Below, piece after piece: positions 52,493 to 63,806 of a stretch of DNA of 64,000 nucleotides. This DNA comes from Phormidium tenue FACHB-1052 (lineage in GTDB: Bacteria > Cyanobacteriota > Cyanobacteriia > Phormidesmidales > Phormidesmidaceae), in the NCBI RefSeq assembly GCF_014696675.1, contig NZ_JACJQN010000009.1, positions 1 through 64,000 of the forward strand, given 5' to 3'. The notes beneath the pieces were generated by a model. It did not search any database. It had not been told where the DNA came from and saw only the letters and a list, made by a program, of their open reading frames with translations. Made by a program: the position numbers and the translations under genes. The stretch's first letter is position 1; the number at the start of each line of letters is the position of its first letter.

Positions 52493-53821
52493 TCAGGCCA
52501 AAGATTTTGGCACCGCCCAGAGTAGGGTGAGGGCACGGGCCGCCATCAACCCCACCAGGGCCAGCCACAGCAGGTGCGCACTGCCGAGAGCCTGGGCCAG
52601 CAGGGCCAAAGGCAAAAACCCAACCCCGGCAGCTAGCACCGTGGCATTGCGCAATATTCGGCCAGCGGTGAGGCCGAGAAAATAGCCGTCGAGCATATAG
52701 GCGATCGCCCCCAATCCTAAAATAGGAATCAACCACCCTACATAGGTTTTTACGATCGCAATCACGTCTTGATGGCCCGTCAGCAGGCCAAACAGCGGGG
52801 CTGGAAACAGCACAAAGGAGAGCGCGAAGGATAGCCCTAAGGCGATGCTGGTGAATCCTCCCAGGGTTAGTAGACGGCGCAGATGGGTGCGATCGCCGCT
52901 GCCATAATACCGGCCCGCAAAGCTCTCCGTGGCAAAGGCGATGCCGTCAATAAAGTAGGCCGAGAGCGTCACCACCTGGAGCAGCAGCGTATTCGCCGCC
53001 AGGGTTTCGCGGCCCAGGGCCGAGCTAAAATTGGTAAACAGCGCAAAGCTCAGCACCAGGGCAAAGGTGCGCACCAAAATGTCGCGGTTCAGCAAAAATA
53101 GCCCTTTAATGGCCTGCAAATTCCACCCCTGGGGCACTACTGCCCAAAGCTTTTGGAAGCCGCCTTCTCTAGCCAACAGGCTCAGCCCCACCGCTAGGGT
53201 GACGTACTGACTGAGGGCAGTACCCAACCCTGCCCCGGTGCTGGCCCAACCCAACCCATTGATGAAAATTGTGTTGAATACCACGTTGCTGCCGTTGCCT
53301 ACCAGCGACAGCGCAATCACCCGGCGACCCTTTTCGCGGCCTAAAAACCAGCCCATTAGCACTAGGTTCATCAGCACTGCTGGGGCATCCCAAATGCGGG
53401 CGTTGTAGAATGCCATGCCCGCTGCTCTGACCTCGGGTTCAGCACTGAGCAGGGCAAAGCTAAGGTCGCGAATCGGCACCTGAAGCAGCAAAATCGCCAG
53501 CCCAAAACTCAGGGCGATCGCCCCGTTGCGCAGCAAGATCAGCCAAAGTTCCTCGGCATCGCCCCGACCCCGCGCCTGGGCCGTTGTACCTGTGGTGCCC
53601 ATGCGCAAAAAGCCAAAGCTCCAGTAGACCACGTTGAAAATCACCGTAGCCAGGGCCACCCCACCCAAGTGACTAATGTCGTCTAGATGACCGAGAAAGG
53701 CCGTATCTACGAGACCCGCCAGGGGCACCATCAGGTTTGAGATGATATTGGCAGCTGCCAGCCTCAGAAAACTGGGCAGAAAGGCAGGGGCAATTAGGCT
53801 GTCAGTAGTATTCCTGGCCAT
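52493..53821 (-). CDS. MATE-family multidrug/organic cation exporter (DinF-like)
   Basis: A 442-residue membrane protein with twelve predicted helices in two halves. The N-terminal half begins FLRLAAANIISNLMVPLAGLVDTAFLGHL, the family's first-helix signature, and has GTTAQARGRGDAEE between helices 2 and 3. The repeat in the second half is FALVLSFALFTNFSSALGRETLAANTLLLQV. Length and order match DinF-type MATE exporters driven by Na+ or H+. The substrate is unknown. Confidence 0.92.
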   Translation of the reverse strand: MARNTTDSLIAPAFLPSFLRLAAANIISNLMVPLAGLVDTAFLGHLDDISHLGGVALATVIFNVVYWSFGFLRMGTTGTTAQARGRGDAEELWLILLRNGAIALSFGLAILLLQVPIRDLSFALLSAEPEVRAAGMAFYNARIWDAPAVLMNLVLMGWFLGREKGRRVIALSLVGNGSNVVFNTIFINGLGWASTGAGLGTALSQYVTLAVGLSLLAREGGFQKLWAVVPQGWNLQAIKGLFLLNRDILVRTFALVLSFALFTNFSSALGRETLAANTLLLQVVTLSAYFIDGIAFATESFAGRYYGSGDRTHLRRLLTLGGFTSIALGLSFALSFVLFPAPLFGLLTGHQDVIAIVKTYVGWLIPILGLGAIAYMLDGYFLGLTAGRILRNATVLAAGVGFLPLALLAQALGSAHLLWLALVGLMAARALTLLWAVPKSLA

Positions 53822-53852
53822 TGCGGGTAAAGGCTTGGCCTCCTATGTGATA

Positions 53853-54341
53853 TCAAGCTTCACCGACATCTTGCAGAATTTGGCGGTACAAGTCAGGATG
53901 AACCCGAAACTTAGCCTGACTAACTAATGCATCTAACAGTGGCTTCAGTTCAGTAATCAAATTACTCTGCTTAGCGGCGACCAACACCCCAAGTAGCCCG
54001 GTTACCTTTAAGCCAAAACGTTGGACCGCTTGTCTGCCCAGACGTTCATCCATCAGTAGGCGATCGCCGCCAACTTCAATAGACAATGCGATCGCCTCAG
54101 CTTCCCCTAGGTCCAGCTCATCCTTCAATTCCGTAACCAACAATTGATTTTGAACCGCTTGAACAACAATCCAATCGGTCTTCAGTAGCCAGGAAGTTTC
54201 AATACCAAAAGCTTCCAACCTGCTGATCTCCTGATAGACACCTTCAGGAATGAACAATTTGCCATAAAGTGCTTTCAACAGGTGCAGCTGCTCAATTCTT
54301 AAAAGGTTACTGAGCGGCGACGTATCGCTGATGACAATCAT
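53853..54341 (-). CDS. DUF3368 PIN-like toxin
   Basis: A 162-residue protein from ATG 54341, which overlaps the antitoxin TGA as ATGA. VISDTSPLSNLLRI (first Asp), ELDLGEAEAIALSIEVGGDRLLMDE (central acidic residues and D) and GVLVAAKQSNLI are the DUF3368 landmarks of a PIN-fold nuclease. Looks complete. Same family as the 11-codon remnant at 9954. Confidence 0.88.
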   Translation of the reverse strand: MIVISDTSPLSNLLRIEQLHLLKALYGKLFIPEGVYQEISRLEAFGIETSWLLKTDWIVVQAVQNQLLVTELKDELDLGEAEAIALSIEVGGDRLLMDERLGRQAVQRFGLKVTGLLGVLVAAKQSNLITELKPLLDALVSQAKFRVHPDLYRQILQDVGEA

Positions 54342-54589
54342 CGCCAGCAATTATTGCGCAAGCTTTCAATATCGGCTTGATAATCCGCTAAGCCGTAATG
54401 AAGGTCGATGCCACGATCAAACAGAAGTTCTTGAAAGGCCATCTGATGCATTCCAGCAATAGCGCTGGCTGTGCCTAAGGTAATGAGCTCCTGCCGAAAC
54501 AGCGCAATGGCAATCTCTCGCAACCAATCGGCTTGAGAGAGCGTCTGCTCTTGAAGCGCTTCGTCAGGAATCTCTAGGGTAATTTTCAC
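54338..54589 (-). CDS. UPF0175-family antitoxin
   Basis: An 83-residue protein: LEIPDEALQEQTLSQADWLREIAIALFRQELITLGTASAIAG (shown by its parts LREIAIALF and LITLGTASAIAG), then FQELLFDRGIDLHYGLADYQADIESL. It is the antitoxin partner of the downstream DUF3368 gene, with the ATGA overlap. A homologue without partner is at 9709. Confidence 0.85.
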   Translation of the reverse strand: MKITLEIPDEALQEQTLSQADWLREIAIALFRQELITLGTASAIAGMHQMAFQELLFDRGIDLHYGLADYQADIESLRNNCWR

Positions 54590-54728
54590 CGAGTAAGCTC
54601 TCTTGATATGAGGTCATACGGCATACCTTACTTTAGCGTAGGACACACTATTGAAAGAGCATCAGCGATAGCGATAGATGGCTACGCAATAGGGTTCAGT
54701 GAGGCGAGTAAATTGGAAACAGCTTGCA

Positions 54729-55448
54729 TTACCTTAAGGCAATAGACTCGGCCAAATCGTTGGGGCTGAGGTGGTCGTTGAGAATTTCGCCGTCTTTGAA
54801 CCAGATAATGCGCTGGCTGGCTCGGGCCACATCGGGCTCGTGGGTAACCATGACAACGGTGATGCCTGCGGCATGGAGGTCGGCGAAGATACCCAGCACG
54901 TCCTCGGTGGTGCGAGTATCTAAGGCTCCTGTGGGTTCGTCGGCCAGCAGGAGGAGCGGGTTGTTGACAATCGCCCTAGCGATCGCTACTCGCTGCTGCT
55001 GCCCCCCCGATAGCTGGGTGGGCTTGTTGTTGATGCGATCGCCCAGCCCCACTCGCACCAATGCCTCCGTCGCCCGCTGGTGGCGCACCTCGCTGCGCAC
55101 CCCGGCGTAGATCATCGGCAGCTCCACATTCTCCCGCGCGGTGAGCTGGGGCAGCAAATGAAACTGCTGAAACACAAAGCCTATTTTCTGGTTGCGAATG
55201 AGGGCTAGAGTGTCATCATCCAGGGTGGCTACGTTCTGATTGTCAAAGAAATATTCCCCTGCGGTGGGGCGATCGAGGCAGCCAACCATATTCATGGCGG
55301 TCGACTTACCCGAGCCAGAGGGCCCCATGATGGCGCAATACTCACCGGGGTAGATTGACAGATTCACGTCCCACAAAGCCCGTACCTCGGTGTTGCCCGA
55401 GCCGTAGACCTTTTGTAGCTGACGAAACTCGATTAAGGGAGTGGGCAT
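54729..55448 (-). CDS. MacB/LolD-type ABC transporter ATP-binding protein
   Basis: A 239-residue ATPase from ATG 55448 (MPTPLIEFRQLQKVYG); the frame extends 19 codons further upstream in atypical sequence. Walker A GPSGSGKST, Q-loop FVFQQFHLLPQLTARENVELP, signature LSGGQQQRVAIARA, Walker B LLLADEPTGALD and H-loop VMVTHEPDVAR are intact. The LDxxTxxDVLGIF pattern is that of the MacB/LolD/FtsE group, which drives extrusion of lipoproteins or peptides. Its permease is not in the window. It follows the ABC exporter gene by 78 bases. Confidence 0.92.
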   Translation of the reverse strand: MPTPLIEFRQLQKVYGSGNTEVRALWDVNLSIYPGEYCAIMGPSGSGKSTAMNMVGCLDRPTAGEYFFDNQNVATLDDDTLALIRNQKIGFVFQQFHLLPQLTARENVELPMIYAGVRSEVRHQRATEALVRVGLGDRINNKPTQLSGGQQQRVAIARAIVNNPLLLLADEPTGALDTRTTEDVLGIFADLHAAGITVVMVTHEPDVARASQRIIWFKDGEILNDHLSPNDLAESIALR

Positions 55449-55526
55449 AGGCAAAACCGTGAGGGACTTGGGCAGTGAGGGACATGGGATCGCTGTCAAT
55501 CCCATCGATTACGTCTCCCGCTCAGG

Positions 55527-57305
55527 CTAGCGCAGGCCAGACTGAACCCGCCACAGGCTGGCGTAGATGCCATTCATTTCCAGCAGTTCTTCGTGGCGGC
55601 CCCGTTCGACAATTTCCCCGTGGGCCATGACGTAGATGCAGTGGCAATGGCGAATGGTGGAAAGGCGGTGGGCGATCGCCAGAGTTGTACGGTTTTGGGT
55701 GATCACCGCCAGCGATCGCTGAATCGCTGCCTCAGTCTCGTTATCCACCGCTGAAGTGGCCTCGTCGAGCACCAGAATCGGCGGGTCTTTGAGAATGGCG
55801 CGGGCGATCGCCAGCCGCTGCCGCTGCCCTCCTGACAGCTTCTGCCCCCTTTCGCCCACAATGGTGTCGTAGCCCTGGGGCATCTGCACAATAAACTCGT
55901 GGGCCTCCGCCAGCTTAGCGGCGTGGAGGATGTCGTCGAAGGTGGCATCAAAGCTGCCGTAGGCAATGTTCTCCGCCACGGTGCCCGAGAACAAAAACAC
56001 ATCCTGGCTAACCAGGCCAATGCAGCGGCGCAGATCCTGGGGCAGCAGGTCTTGAATCTCCTGGCCGTCGACCAAAATGCGGCCCTGCTGAGGCTGATAA
56101 AAGCGCAGCAGCAGCTTCACCAGCGTGCTCTTGCCTGAGCCGGTAGCCCCCACTACCCCAATGCTCTGTCCGGCAGGAATATGGAGGGAAAGATTCTTGA
56201 GCACCGGCTGGCGGTTGGCGTAGGCAAAGCTGACGTTTTCGTAGCGCACCTCGCCGCGCACCTGCTCTACCGGCAGCGGGTTGCGGCCCGGAATCAGCTC
56301 GATCGGCTCGTCCAGCAGGCCCAGCACCCGCCGCACCGAGGCCATGGCCCGCTGGTACTCATCCATGATTTCGCTGAGCTGGGTAAAGGGCCACAGCAGC
56401 CGCTGAATGATGAACACCATAAAGCCGTAGGTGCCCGCCGACAGAGTGCCGTCGGCCACTGCCAGACCGCCCAAAAACAGCATCAGGGTAAAGCCTACCA
56501 AAATGAAAATCCGAATCAGCGGAATAAAGGCGGCGCTGAGGGCGATCGCCCGGCGGTTGCTGTAGCGGTAGGCATCGCTGTCTAGGGTGACGCGATCGCG
56601 CTCATACCCCTCCGCCGTAAAGCTTTTAATCGTGGCAATCCCCGACAGGTTGTTGGCCAGCCGCCCGCTGATCAGCCCCGCCTTGTCGCGCACCTCAGCG
56701 TAACGGGGAGCCAGCCTTTTCTGAAAAGCGATCGACCCCCACAGCACAAAGGGAATCGGCAGCATCGCCATCCACGACACCCCCGGCGCCAGGATTAAGA
56801 ACGTCGCCCCCACCCACAGCACCGTGGTAAAAAACCGCAGCAGATTGTGGGCCCCGGTATTGAGAAACCGCTCCAGCTGGTTGATGTCGTCATTCAAAAT
56901 CGACAGCAGGCCACCCGTGCTGCGGTCTTCAAAATAGCTGAGATCCTGGCTTTGCAGATGGCTGTAGGTATCGATCCGCAGGTCGTGCTGCAAATTCTGA
57001 GCCAGGTTACGCCACAGCCACGCATAGATATACTCGCTCAACGACTCCAGCGTCCAGATCAAGAACGTCAGCGCCGACAGCACCCCCAGCTGTCCCGGAA
57101 TGCTGGTGATCCCCACGCGGGTAATCAGCGAGCTTTCGTTGTTGGTCACCACGTCGATGGCGATCCCGATCAGGTAGGGCGGGGCCAGATCGAAGATAGT
57201 GTTGAGAACAGAGTTGATCACCGCCCCCCAGATTTGAGGCCGATAGTTACGCCCATAGCGCAATAGCCGCTGCAAGGGGTGTCGCGCCGATTGAATTCTG
57301 GCCAT
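55527..57305 (-). CDS. ABC exporter, fused membrane and ATPase domains (MsbA/LmrA type)
   Basis: A 592-residue half-transporter. Six membrane helices lie in residues 25-320 ([35 protein letters not shown]). The nucleotide-binding domain has Walker [17 protein letters not shown]-loop [19 protein letters not shown], signature [14 protein letters not shown], Walker [13 protein letters not shown] and H-loop [13 protein letters not shown]. It works as a homodimer or with a partner, exporting lipid, peptide or drug. Likely operonic with the following ATPase gene. Confidence 0.93.
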   Translation of the reverse strand: MARIQSARHPLQRLLRYGRNYRPQIWGAVINSVLNTIFDLAPPYLIGIAIDVVTNNESSLITRVGITSIPGQLGVLSALTFLIWTLESLSEYIYAWLWRNLAQNLQHDLRIDTYSHLQSQDLSYFEDRSTGGLLSILNDDINQLERFLNTGAHNLLRFFTTVLWVGATFLILAPGVSWMAMLPIPFVLWGSIAFQKRLAPRYAEVRDKAGLISGRLANNLSGIATIKSFTAEGYERDRVTLDSDAYRYSNRRAIALSAAFIPLIRIFILVGFTLMLFLGGLAVADGTLSAGTYGFMVFIIQRLLWPFTQLSEIMDEYQRAMASVRRVLGLLDEPIELIPGRNPLPVEQVRGEVRYENVSFAYANRQPVLKNLSLHIPAGQSIGVVGATGSGKSTLVKLLLRFYQPQQGRILVDGQEIQDLLPQDLRRCIGLVSQDVFLFSGTVAENIAYGSFDATFDDILHAAKLAEAHEFIVQMPQGYDTIVGERGQKLSGGQRQRLAIARAILKDPPILVLDEATSAVDNETEAAIQRSLAVITQNRTTLAIAHRLSTIRHCHCIYVMAHGEIVERGRHEELLEMNGIYASLWRVQSGLR

Positions 57306-57684
57306 AAAGTTGAAAAAACGAAGAGCGAAAAACGAAGAAGCTTAATAATCTTCAGGATAAAGACTGTGCCGCTGAGCCGTAACCCGCTGGTGGCCAGTGC
57401 CCACCCTACGATCAGCTAAGGCACGTCACCAAAGCCGCTAATCAGCCAGTTTGCAGAACACAGGTTTAAACCGATGATCGATCAGTTCTTTCCGTGAGGT
57501 GCAGGACGACGGAACGTCCTGCTCGATGGGGGTCTGGGGCCAGCGAAATGGCCCCAGCAGCAGATCTGGCTTTTTACCCCAATTGTGCGCCGCCAAACCT
57601 AGGCAAGAGACCGGGTGCAGTGGTGCATTGCGGCCCTCTAGATCTCGCCACCGCCTGAAAAAGGCTGTAGGCCGCAAATGCACC
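57306..57684. other. Repeat-bearing intergenic region between the ABC exporter and hom
   Basis: About 379 bases with no gene I can support. It contains the short palindrome at 57389-57410 (GGTGGcCA-G-TGCCCACC-CTACG) and the large inverted repeat at 57622-57688. The promoter of the ABC exporter gene must also lie here. Confidence 0.5.
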
Positions 57685-57688
57685 CTAC
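57622..57688. repeat. GGTGCATTGCGGCC palindromic repeat overlapping the hom stop codon
   Basis: GGTGCATTGCGGCC at 57622-57635 pairs with GGCCGCAAATGCACC at 57670-57684, followed by CTAC. On the minus strand the edge GTAGGGTGCATTTGCGG supplies the TAG stop of hom. Same family as the repeats after cax. Confidence 0.65.
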
Positions 57689-58995
57689 AGCACTCGCAGC
57701 ACACTCGCCACACTGTGAATCTCAGCGTAGTCCCGCAGCTCATCCAACGCCGTCTGAAAGTTCGCCTCCGTCACCTCATGGCTAACGATCACAATCTCCG
57801 CCCGCGTCTCGTGCTGACCAATCTGCACAATCGACTCCAGACTCACCCGGTGGCGGCCAAAACACGTCCCCAGCTTGCCAATCACCCCCGGCGCATCCTC
57901 CGCCAGCAGCCGCACATAAAAGCGGCTGACGATATCAGCCATGGGGCTGACCTTGCAGTAGTGCTGATGACTACAGGCCAGCAGCGGATTGGTGGCTTTA
58001 GGCGTCGTCCCCGCCCGCAAGTTTGCCGCCAAATTCAGCAGGTCAGACACCACCGCGCTCGCCGTCGGCCCCTCCCCAGCCCCTGGGCCAAAAAACATCA
58101 CCTGACCAACCGGGTCGCCCTCAATCAAAATGGCATTGTAAACATCGTTCACCGACGCCAACGGATGGCTTACAGGCACCAGGGTAGGGTGTACTCGGAG
58201 TTGCAACTGATCCAGCGCCTGGTCAGAGGTCTCATCAAACTCGCCATCGCGGCGGGCGATCGCCAGCAGCTTGATCACAAACCCCAGCCGCTCGGCGTAG
58301 GCAATATCCGCCGCCGTCACCTGACGAATGCCCTCGCTGTAGACCTCCGACAGCTTGATCCGCCCCCCAAAGGCCAGCGATGCCAAAATCGCGATCTTGT
58401 CAGCGGCATCCAGCCCGTCCACATCGGCGCTAGGGTCGGCCTCGGCATAGCCCAACCGCTGGGCATCGGCCAAAATCGCCTCAAAGTCGCCCTTCTCCCG
58501 CTGCATGCGGGTGAGAATGTAGTTGGTGGTGCCGTTAATAATCCCCGTCACCGCACGAATGCGGTTGACCCCCAGCGCCTGCTTCAGCGGCTGGATGACG
58601 GGAATGCCTCCCGCCACCGCTGCTTCCAGCATCACATAGATCCCTGCCTCATTGGCGGCAGTAAAGATCTCATCGCCGTAGCGAGCAATCACCGCCTTGT
58701 TGGCCGTCACCACATGCTTACTGTGGGCGATCGCCTTGAGAATCAGCGATCGCGCCGGCTCCAAGCCCCCCATCACCTCCACCACCACATCGATAGTGGG
58801 GTCGCTGACAATGCTCTCTAGATCAGTGGTCAGGCGATCGCCCTCAATCGCCACCGACCGGGGCTTATACAGACTGCGCACCCCCACGCGGGCCAGCTCT
58901 ATCTGCCCTACAAGGGGATGACGATGGGCCGGATCCAGCAAAATCTTGGCCGTCCCCGACCCCACCGTTCCTAACCCCAGCAAACCGACACGCAT
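57685..58995 (-). CDS. hom: Homoserine dehydrogenase
   Basis: A 436-residue NAD(P)-dependent enzyme reducing aspartate semialdehyde to homoserine for threonine and methionine synthesis. It starts MRVGLLGLGTVGSGTAKIL, the dinucleotide fold (ATG 58995; an in-frame extension to 59085 is not family-like). VVEVMGGLEPARSLIL, VTANKAVIARYGDEI, GGIPVIQPLKQAL and INGTTNYILTRM are the catalytic-domain landmarks, and the DADPSADVDGLDAADK-type motif appears as ADPSADVDGLDAADK. A C-terminal ACT domain (LAEDAPGVIGKLGTCFGRH) gives amino-acid feedback. The stop codon lies in a palindromic repeat. Confidence 0.95.
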   Translation of the reverse strand: MRVGLLGLGTVGSGTAKILLDPAHRHPLVGQIELARVGVRSLYKPRSVAIEGDRLTTDLESIVSDPTIDVVVEVMGGLEPARSLILKAIAHSKHVVTANKAVIARYGDEIFTAANEAGIYVMLEAAVAGGIPVIQPLKQALGVNRIRAVTGIINGTTNYILTRMQREKGDFEAILADAQRLGYAEADPSADVDGLDAADKIAILASLAFGGRIKLSEVYSEGIRQVTAADIAYAERLGFVIKLLAIARRDGEFDETSDQALDQLQLRVHPTLVPVSHPLASVNDVYNAILIEGDPVGQVMFFGPGAGEGPTASAVVSDLLNLAANLRAGTTPKATNPLLACSHQHYCKVSPMADIVSRFYVRLLAEDAPGVIGKLGTCFGRHRVSLESIVQIGQHETRAEIVIVSHEVTEANFQTALDELRDYAEIHSVASVLRVL

Positions 58996-59083
58996 CACCA
59001 ATGGTCTGACTTCCTTAACTGCGATCGCTAGCCCAATTGTAAAGGGATAGTTGTCCCCCCTGGGTGCCGATACCAACGGCCAC

Positions 59084-59116
59084 AAAAAAAGGAAGGGTTT
59101 TGCCCTTCCTTTTTTT
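59084..59116 (-). terminator. Rho-independent terminator of petH
   Basis: AAAAAAAGGAAGGG pairs perfectly with CCCTTCCTTTTTTT around TTTTG. It has a U-tract on both strands, so it works in either direction. It lies 54 bases past the petH stop. Confidence 0.9.
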
Positions 59117-59169
59117 GAGAGGGCGAACCAGCGATCGCCCTCACCAGATATTGACCGACACCAAGAACC

Positions 59170-60959
<1,790 letters not shown>

Positions 60960-61095
60960 ATGTCAGGGAAAAATTTCGGTACTCCCTCTATTCAGAAGTC
61001 CTAAGCTTCACTGGCGCGACATTCGCAAGGTATTCACTCCCTTGGCCGATTGGTTCTGGGATGTTGGGCAACGGCTAAACCAGATTCACGTCTAG
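60960..61095 (+). CDS. Doubtful small ORF upstream of prk, apparently split by a +1 frameshift
   Basis: ATG 60960 opens MSGKNFGTPSIQKS and stops at TAA 61002. The +1 frame is open across that point and reads SPKLHWRDIRKVFTPLADWF then WDVGQRLNQIHV, ending at TAG 61093. The second half looks like a real amphipathic helix and has no start codon of its own. Joined they give about 44 residues. It could be a pseudogene, a programmed +1 shift at TCC-TAA, or chance. No family recognised. Confidence 0.25.
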
Positions 61096-61161
61096 GAATG
61101 GCTTTCTTTTGCTGCGCTGCAGCGCTGGATTCTATATATACGGTTGTTTTAGGGGGAACTT

Positions 61162-62172
61162 ATGATCAGCAAGCCAGGTAAGGTAGTTCTAATCGGTGTT
61201 GCCGGTGACTCCGGATGCGGCAAATCAACCTTTCTGCGTCGCCTGAGCGATCTGTTTGGCGCTGAGCTCATGACCGTCATCTGCCTAGATGACTACCACA
61301 GCCTCGATCGCAAGCAGCGCAAAGAAGCCGGGGTCACCGCCCTCGATCCTAAGGCCAACAACTTTGATCTGATGTACGAACAGATCAAAGCTCTGAAGGA
61401 AGGCAAGAGCATTGACAAGCCGATCTACAACCACGAAACTGGCGAACTCGATCCCCCTGAGCGGGTTGACCCCAACCGCATCATCGTCATCGAAGGTCTG
61501 CACCCCCTCTATGACGAGCGTGTGCGCGACTTGATCGACTTCAGCGTTTACCTCGACATCAGTGACGAAGTCAAAATCGCCTGGAAGATCCAGCGCGACA
61601 TGGCCGAGCGTGGTCACACCTACGAGGACGTGCTGGCTTCCATCAACGCTCGCCGTCCCGACTTTGAAGCCTACATCGACATTCAAAAGCAGTATGCCGA
61701 TGTCGTAATTCAAATTCTGCCCACCCAGCTGATTCCCAACGACGAGGAGAAGAAGGTGCTGCGGGTGCGCCTGATGCAGCGCGAGGGCATCGAGGGCTTC
61801 GACCCCGTCTACCTCTTCGACGAAGGCTCTACCATCGACTGGATTCCCTGCGGGCGCAAGCTCACCTGCTCCTACCCCGGCATTCGCATGCACTACGGCC
61901 CCGATTCCTACTACGGGCACGAGGTGTCGGTGCTAGAGGTAGACGGCCAGTTCGATCGCCTCGAAGAGCTGATCTATATCGAGAGCCACCTCAGCAACAC
62001 CTCGACCAAGTACTACGGCGAAATGACTGAGCTGCTGCTCAAGCACCGCGAGTACCCTGGTTCGACCAACGGCAGTGGCCTGTTCCAGGTGCTGGTGGGT
62101 CTAAAGATGCGCGCTACTTACGAGCGCCTGATCGCCGCCGATCGCGAAGTGGCAGCTACGGCCCAAGCGTAA
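61162..62172 (+). CDS. prk: Phosphoribulokinase
   Basis: A 336-residue Calvin-cycle enzyme making ribulose 1,5-bisphosphate. The P-loop is GVAGDSGCGKSTFLRRL, whose Cys is one redox-regulatory residue; the second is in VICLDDYHSLDR. These two Cys let thioredoxin and CP12/GAPDH switch the enzyme with light. The catalytic Asp is in CLDDYH, and PIYNHETGELDPPE and VIEGLHPLYDERVRDLID follow. GGGGG precedes the ATG by 5 bases. Terminated by hairpins at 62181-62221 and 62263-62298. Confidence 0.97.
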   Translation: MISKPGKVVLIGVAGDSGCGKSTFLRRLSDLFGAELMTVICLDDYHSLDRKQRKEAGVTALDPKANNFDLMYEQIKALKEGKSIDKPIYNHETGELDPPERVDPNRIIVIEGLHPLYDERVRDLIDFSVYLDISDEVKIAWKIQRDMAERGHTYEDVLASINARRPDFEAYIDIQKQYADVVIQILPTQLIPNDEEKKVLRVRLMQREGIEGFDPVYLFDEGSTIDWIPCGRKLTCSYPGIRMHYGPDSYYGHEVSVLEVDGQFDRLEELIYIESHLSNTSTKYYGEMTELLLKHREYPGSTNGSGLFQVLVGLKMRATYERLIAADREVAATAQA

Positions 62173-62180
62173 AAGGGTTT

Positions 62181-62298
62181 GGGAGTTAGGTCTAAGTAAG
62201 CCTTACTTGTACCTAACTCCCGAACCTCAAATCTGTCCAATTGAGTTTATCTGGCTTAATCGGGAGAGGATATCGATCAAGATGTCCTCTCCTTTTTT
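62181..62298 (+). terminator. Tandem hairpins ending prk
   Basis: First, GGGAGTTAGGT (62181-62191) pairs with ACCTAACTCCC (62211-62221), with AAGTAA/TTACTT extending inside. Second, GGAGAGGATA pairs with TGTCCTCTCC (62263-62292) followed by TTTTTT, a strong intrinsic terminator just before the next gene. Confidence 0.85.
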
Positions 62299-62301
62299 GC
62301 T

Positions 62302-62706
62302 ATGGAACTAACTACCCCGGCGCTGCTTTTCCCCGCGATTTCGCTGCTGCTGCTGGCCTATACCAACCGTTTTTTGGTGCTGGCCCAGCTAATTCGTCAG
62401 CTCCACAGCTCTGAGCGCGACTACTTTCAAAGCTTGGTGCAGCGCCAAATCGCTAACTTGCGTCAGCGGATTGCCCTAATTCGCCTGATGCAGGCCCTAG
62501 GGGTATCGAGCTTTATTGTCTGCACGCTATCAATGCTGGGGCTGTTTTTAAATCAGCAGCAGCTAGCGGAAGTGCTGTTTGCTCTCAGCCTGCTCTTGCT
62601 GGTGGCCTCGCTGCTGACGTCACTTTACGAAATTGCCATTAGCACTCGGGCGATCGAGGTCGAGCTGGCCGACATCGATGCAAAATCTCGCTATCCCAAA
62701 AGCTAA
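62302..62706 (+). CDS. DUF2721 family membrane protein
   Basis: A 134-residue membrane protein. The DUF2721 pattern is evident: TTPALLFPAISLLLLAYTNRFLVLAQLIRQL, then the cytoplasmic QIANLRQRIALIRLMQALGVSSFIVCTLSMLGLF, presented here as RQRIALIRLMQ. A third hydrophobic stretch (EVLFALSLLLLVASLLTSLYEI) and an acidic end (VELADID) follow. Function unknown; common in cyanobacteria and proteobacteria. Confidence 0.88.
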   Translation: MELTTPALLFPAISLLLLAYTNRFLVLAQLIRQLHSSERDYFQSLVQRQIANLRQRIALIRLMQALGVSSFIVCTLSMLGLFLNQQQLAEVLFALSLLLLVASLLTSLYEIAISTRAIEVELADIDAKSRYPKS

Positions 62707-62802
62707 GCCGATTGGGGCACAGCAGCTTAGACTGTGCTCAACCAGCAGGAAACTACATGATCGTTGAGCAGAGTCGTTCAGTCATTGTCCTGTGGGGAAA
62801 AG

Positions 62803-63357
62803 TTACTGAGAGGTCAAGGTGAGGGTTTGGTTGGGCTCCACCACCACCACCCGTTGGGCAGTTGTATTGCCGATAATGGCCCCGGCTGCGGCTCCGCCGA
62901 TGATGCTGCCCACCGAAATGCGCCCGCTGAGAATGCCGCCTACAGCAGCACCGCCCGCTGCCCCAATGCCAGCATCGGTCAGAATGGCACCAGTGCTGGT
63001 TTCTCTGGGGTCTTTAATGTCGCGCAGCAGTTCAGAAACGGCGTTGACGGCGTAGACCTGGTTGCCCACCTCTACCGCTGTGGCGACGTAGCGTACGCCA
63101 CCCTCGGCAGGCTCAAACCGACCGCGCACAAGGGAACCAGCGGGAATGCTGCGCCCGTTGAGGTTGGTGGCGGCTCCCACCCGAAGGGTCTGCTCGACTG
63201 TGGTGTCGGTGTTGAGGTAGAGGGGCTTGCTGTTAGGGGTAACGGCCTGAATGGGCGACGACACAAACAGCTGGGCTTGGGCAACGGGAGCCTGCCCCAG
63301 GGCTATGACCGGCATGACCGCTAGCGCTAGAGCGGCTAAGTGACTGACTTTCATCAC
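62803..63357 (-). CDS. Exported glycine-zipper protein of unknown function
   Basis: A 184-residue protein with a signal peptide (KVSHLAALALAVMPVIALG, cleavage near AQA-QL). Residues 30-120 are beta-rich (PLYLNTDTTVEQTLRVGAAT, SIPAGSLVRGRF). A glycine-zipper segment follows at about 128-165 (TDAGIGAAGGAAVGGIL, GGAAAGAIIGN), which can insert in membranes, then VVVVEPNQTLTLTSQ. Similar architecture occurs in cyanobacterial conserved hypotheticals. Probably periplasmic or outer-membrane-associated. Confidence 0.8.
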   Translation of the reverse strand: MMKVSHLAALALAVMPVIALGQAPVAQAQLFVSSPIQAVTPNSKPLYLNTDTTVEQTLRVGAATNLNGRSIPAGSLVRGRFEPAEGGVRYVATAVEVGNQVYAVNAVSELLRDIKDPRETSTGAILTDAGIGAAGGAAVGGILSGRISVGSIIGGAAAGAIIGNTTAQRVVVVEPNQTLTLTSQ

Positions 63358-63498
63358 GACCTCCAGAAAAATGCTTGAGAATGTAGGGATACCCTTGTTG
63401 CGGGTCGGGCTCAGGGGAGAGTGGTAGGGTGACTTAAGCCTGCGATCGCCCTAATACCTCTAGTTCTTAGAGGACGAGCCGCCCCTTAAGATGTTCCT

Positions 63499-63711
63499 GT
63501 GAGTTCTGAGCCACTGTTACCTATGGAATCTACCGCCGAGTACGCCTGCGCCTTTTGCGGCGAGATCAGCACCACCTTTGTTGATCTCTCCGCTGGGCTT
63601 ACCCAGTCCTACATTGAAGACTGCCAGGTGTGCTGTCGCCCCAATCAGTTCTACGTCACGGTGGATGATGTCTCGCTGGAGATCGAAATTGCCACTGACT
63701 ATGTTGAGTAA
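63499..63711 (+). CDS. CPXCG-type cysteine-rich protein
   Basis: A 70-residue protein from GTG 63499 (an ATG at 63523 is in frame). Two Cys pairs, YACAFCGE and EDCQVCCRP, with FVDLSAGLTQSYIEDC between and YVTVDDVSLEIEI after, match the CPXCG motif-containing family of small zinc-ribbon-like proteins. The first pair is CAFC rather than CPxC. Function unknown. Confidence 0.85.
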   Translation: MSSEPLLPMESTAEYACAFCGEISTTFVDLSAGLTQSYIEDCQVCCRPNQFYVTVDDVSLEIEIATDYVE

Positions 63712-63806
63712 GCGCGATCGCCCCCCTGTTTCAAAGCACTTCTGTGTTAGCTAAACAGTCCATTGCTACCGCTTTTTAAGCTGAAAAAAGTTTCTCTGGC
63801 AAGGGC

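Noticed and set aside
57499-58821. Open frame of 440 codons opposite hom
   Set aside because: Arg/His/Gln-rich antisense shadow of a conserved enzyme with no recognisable motif.
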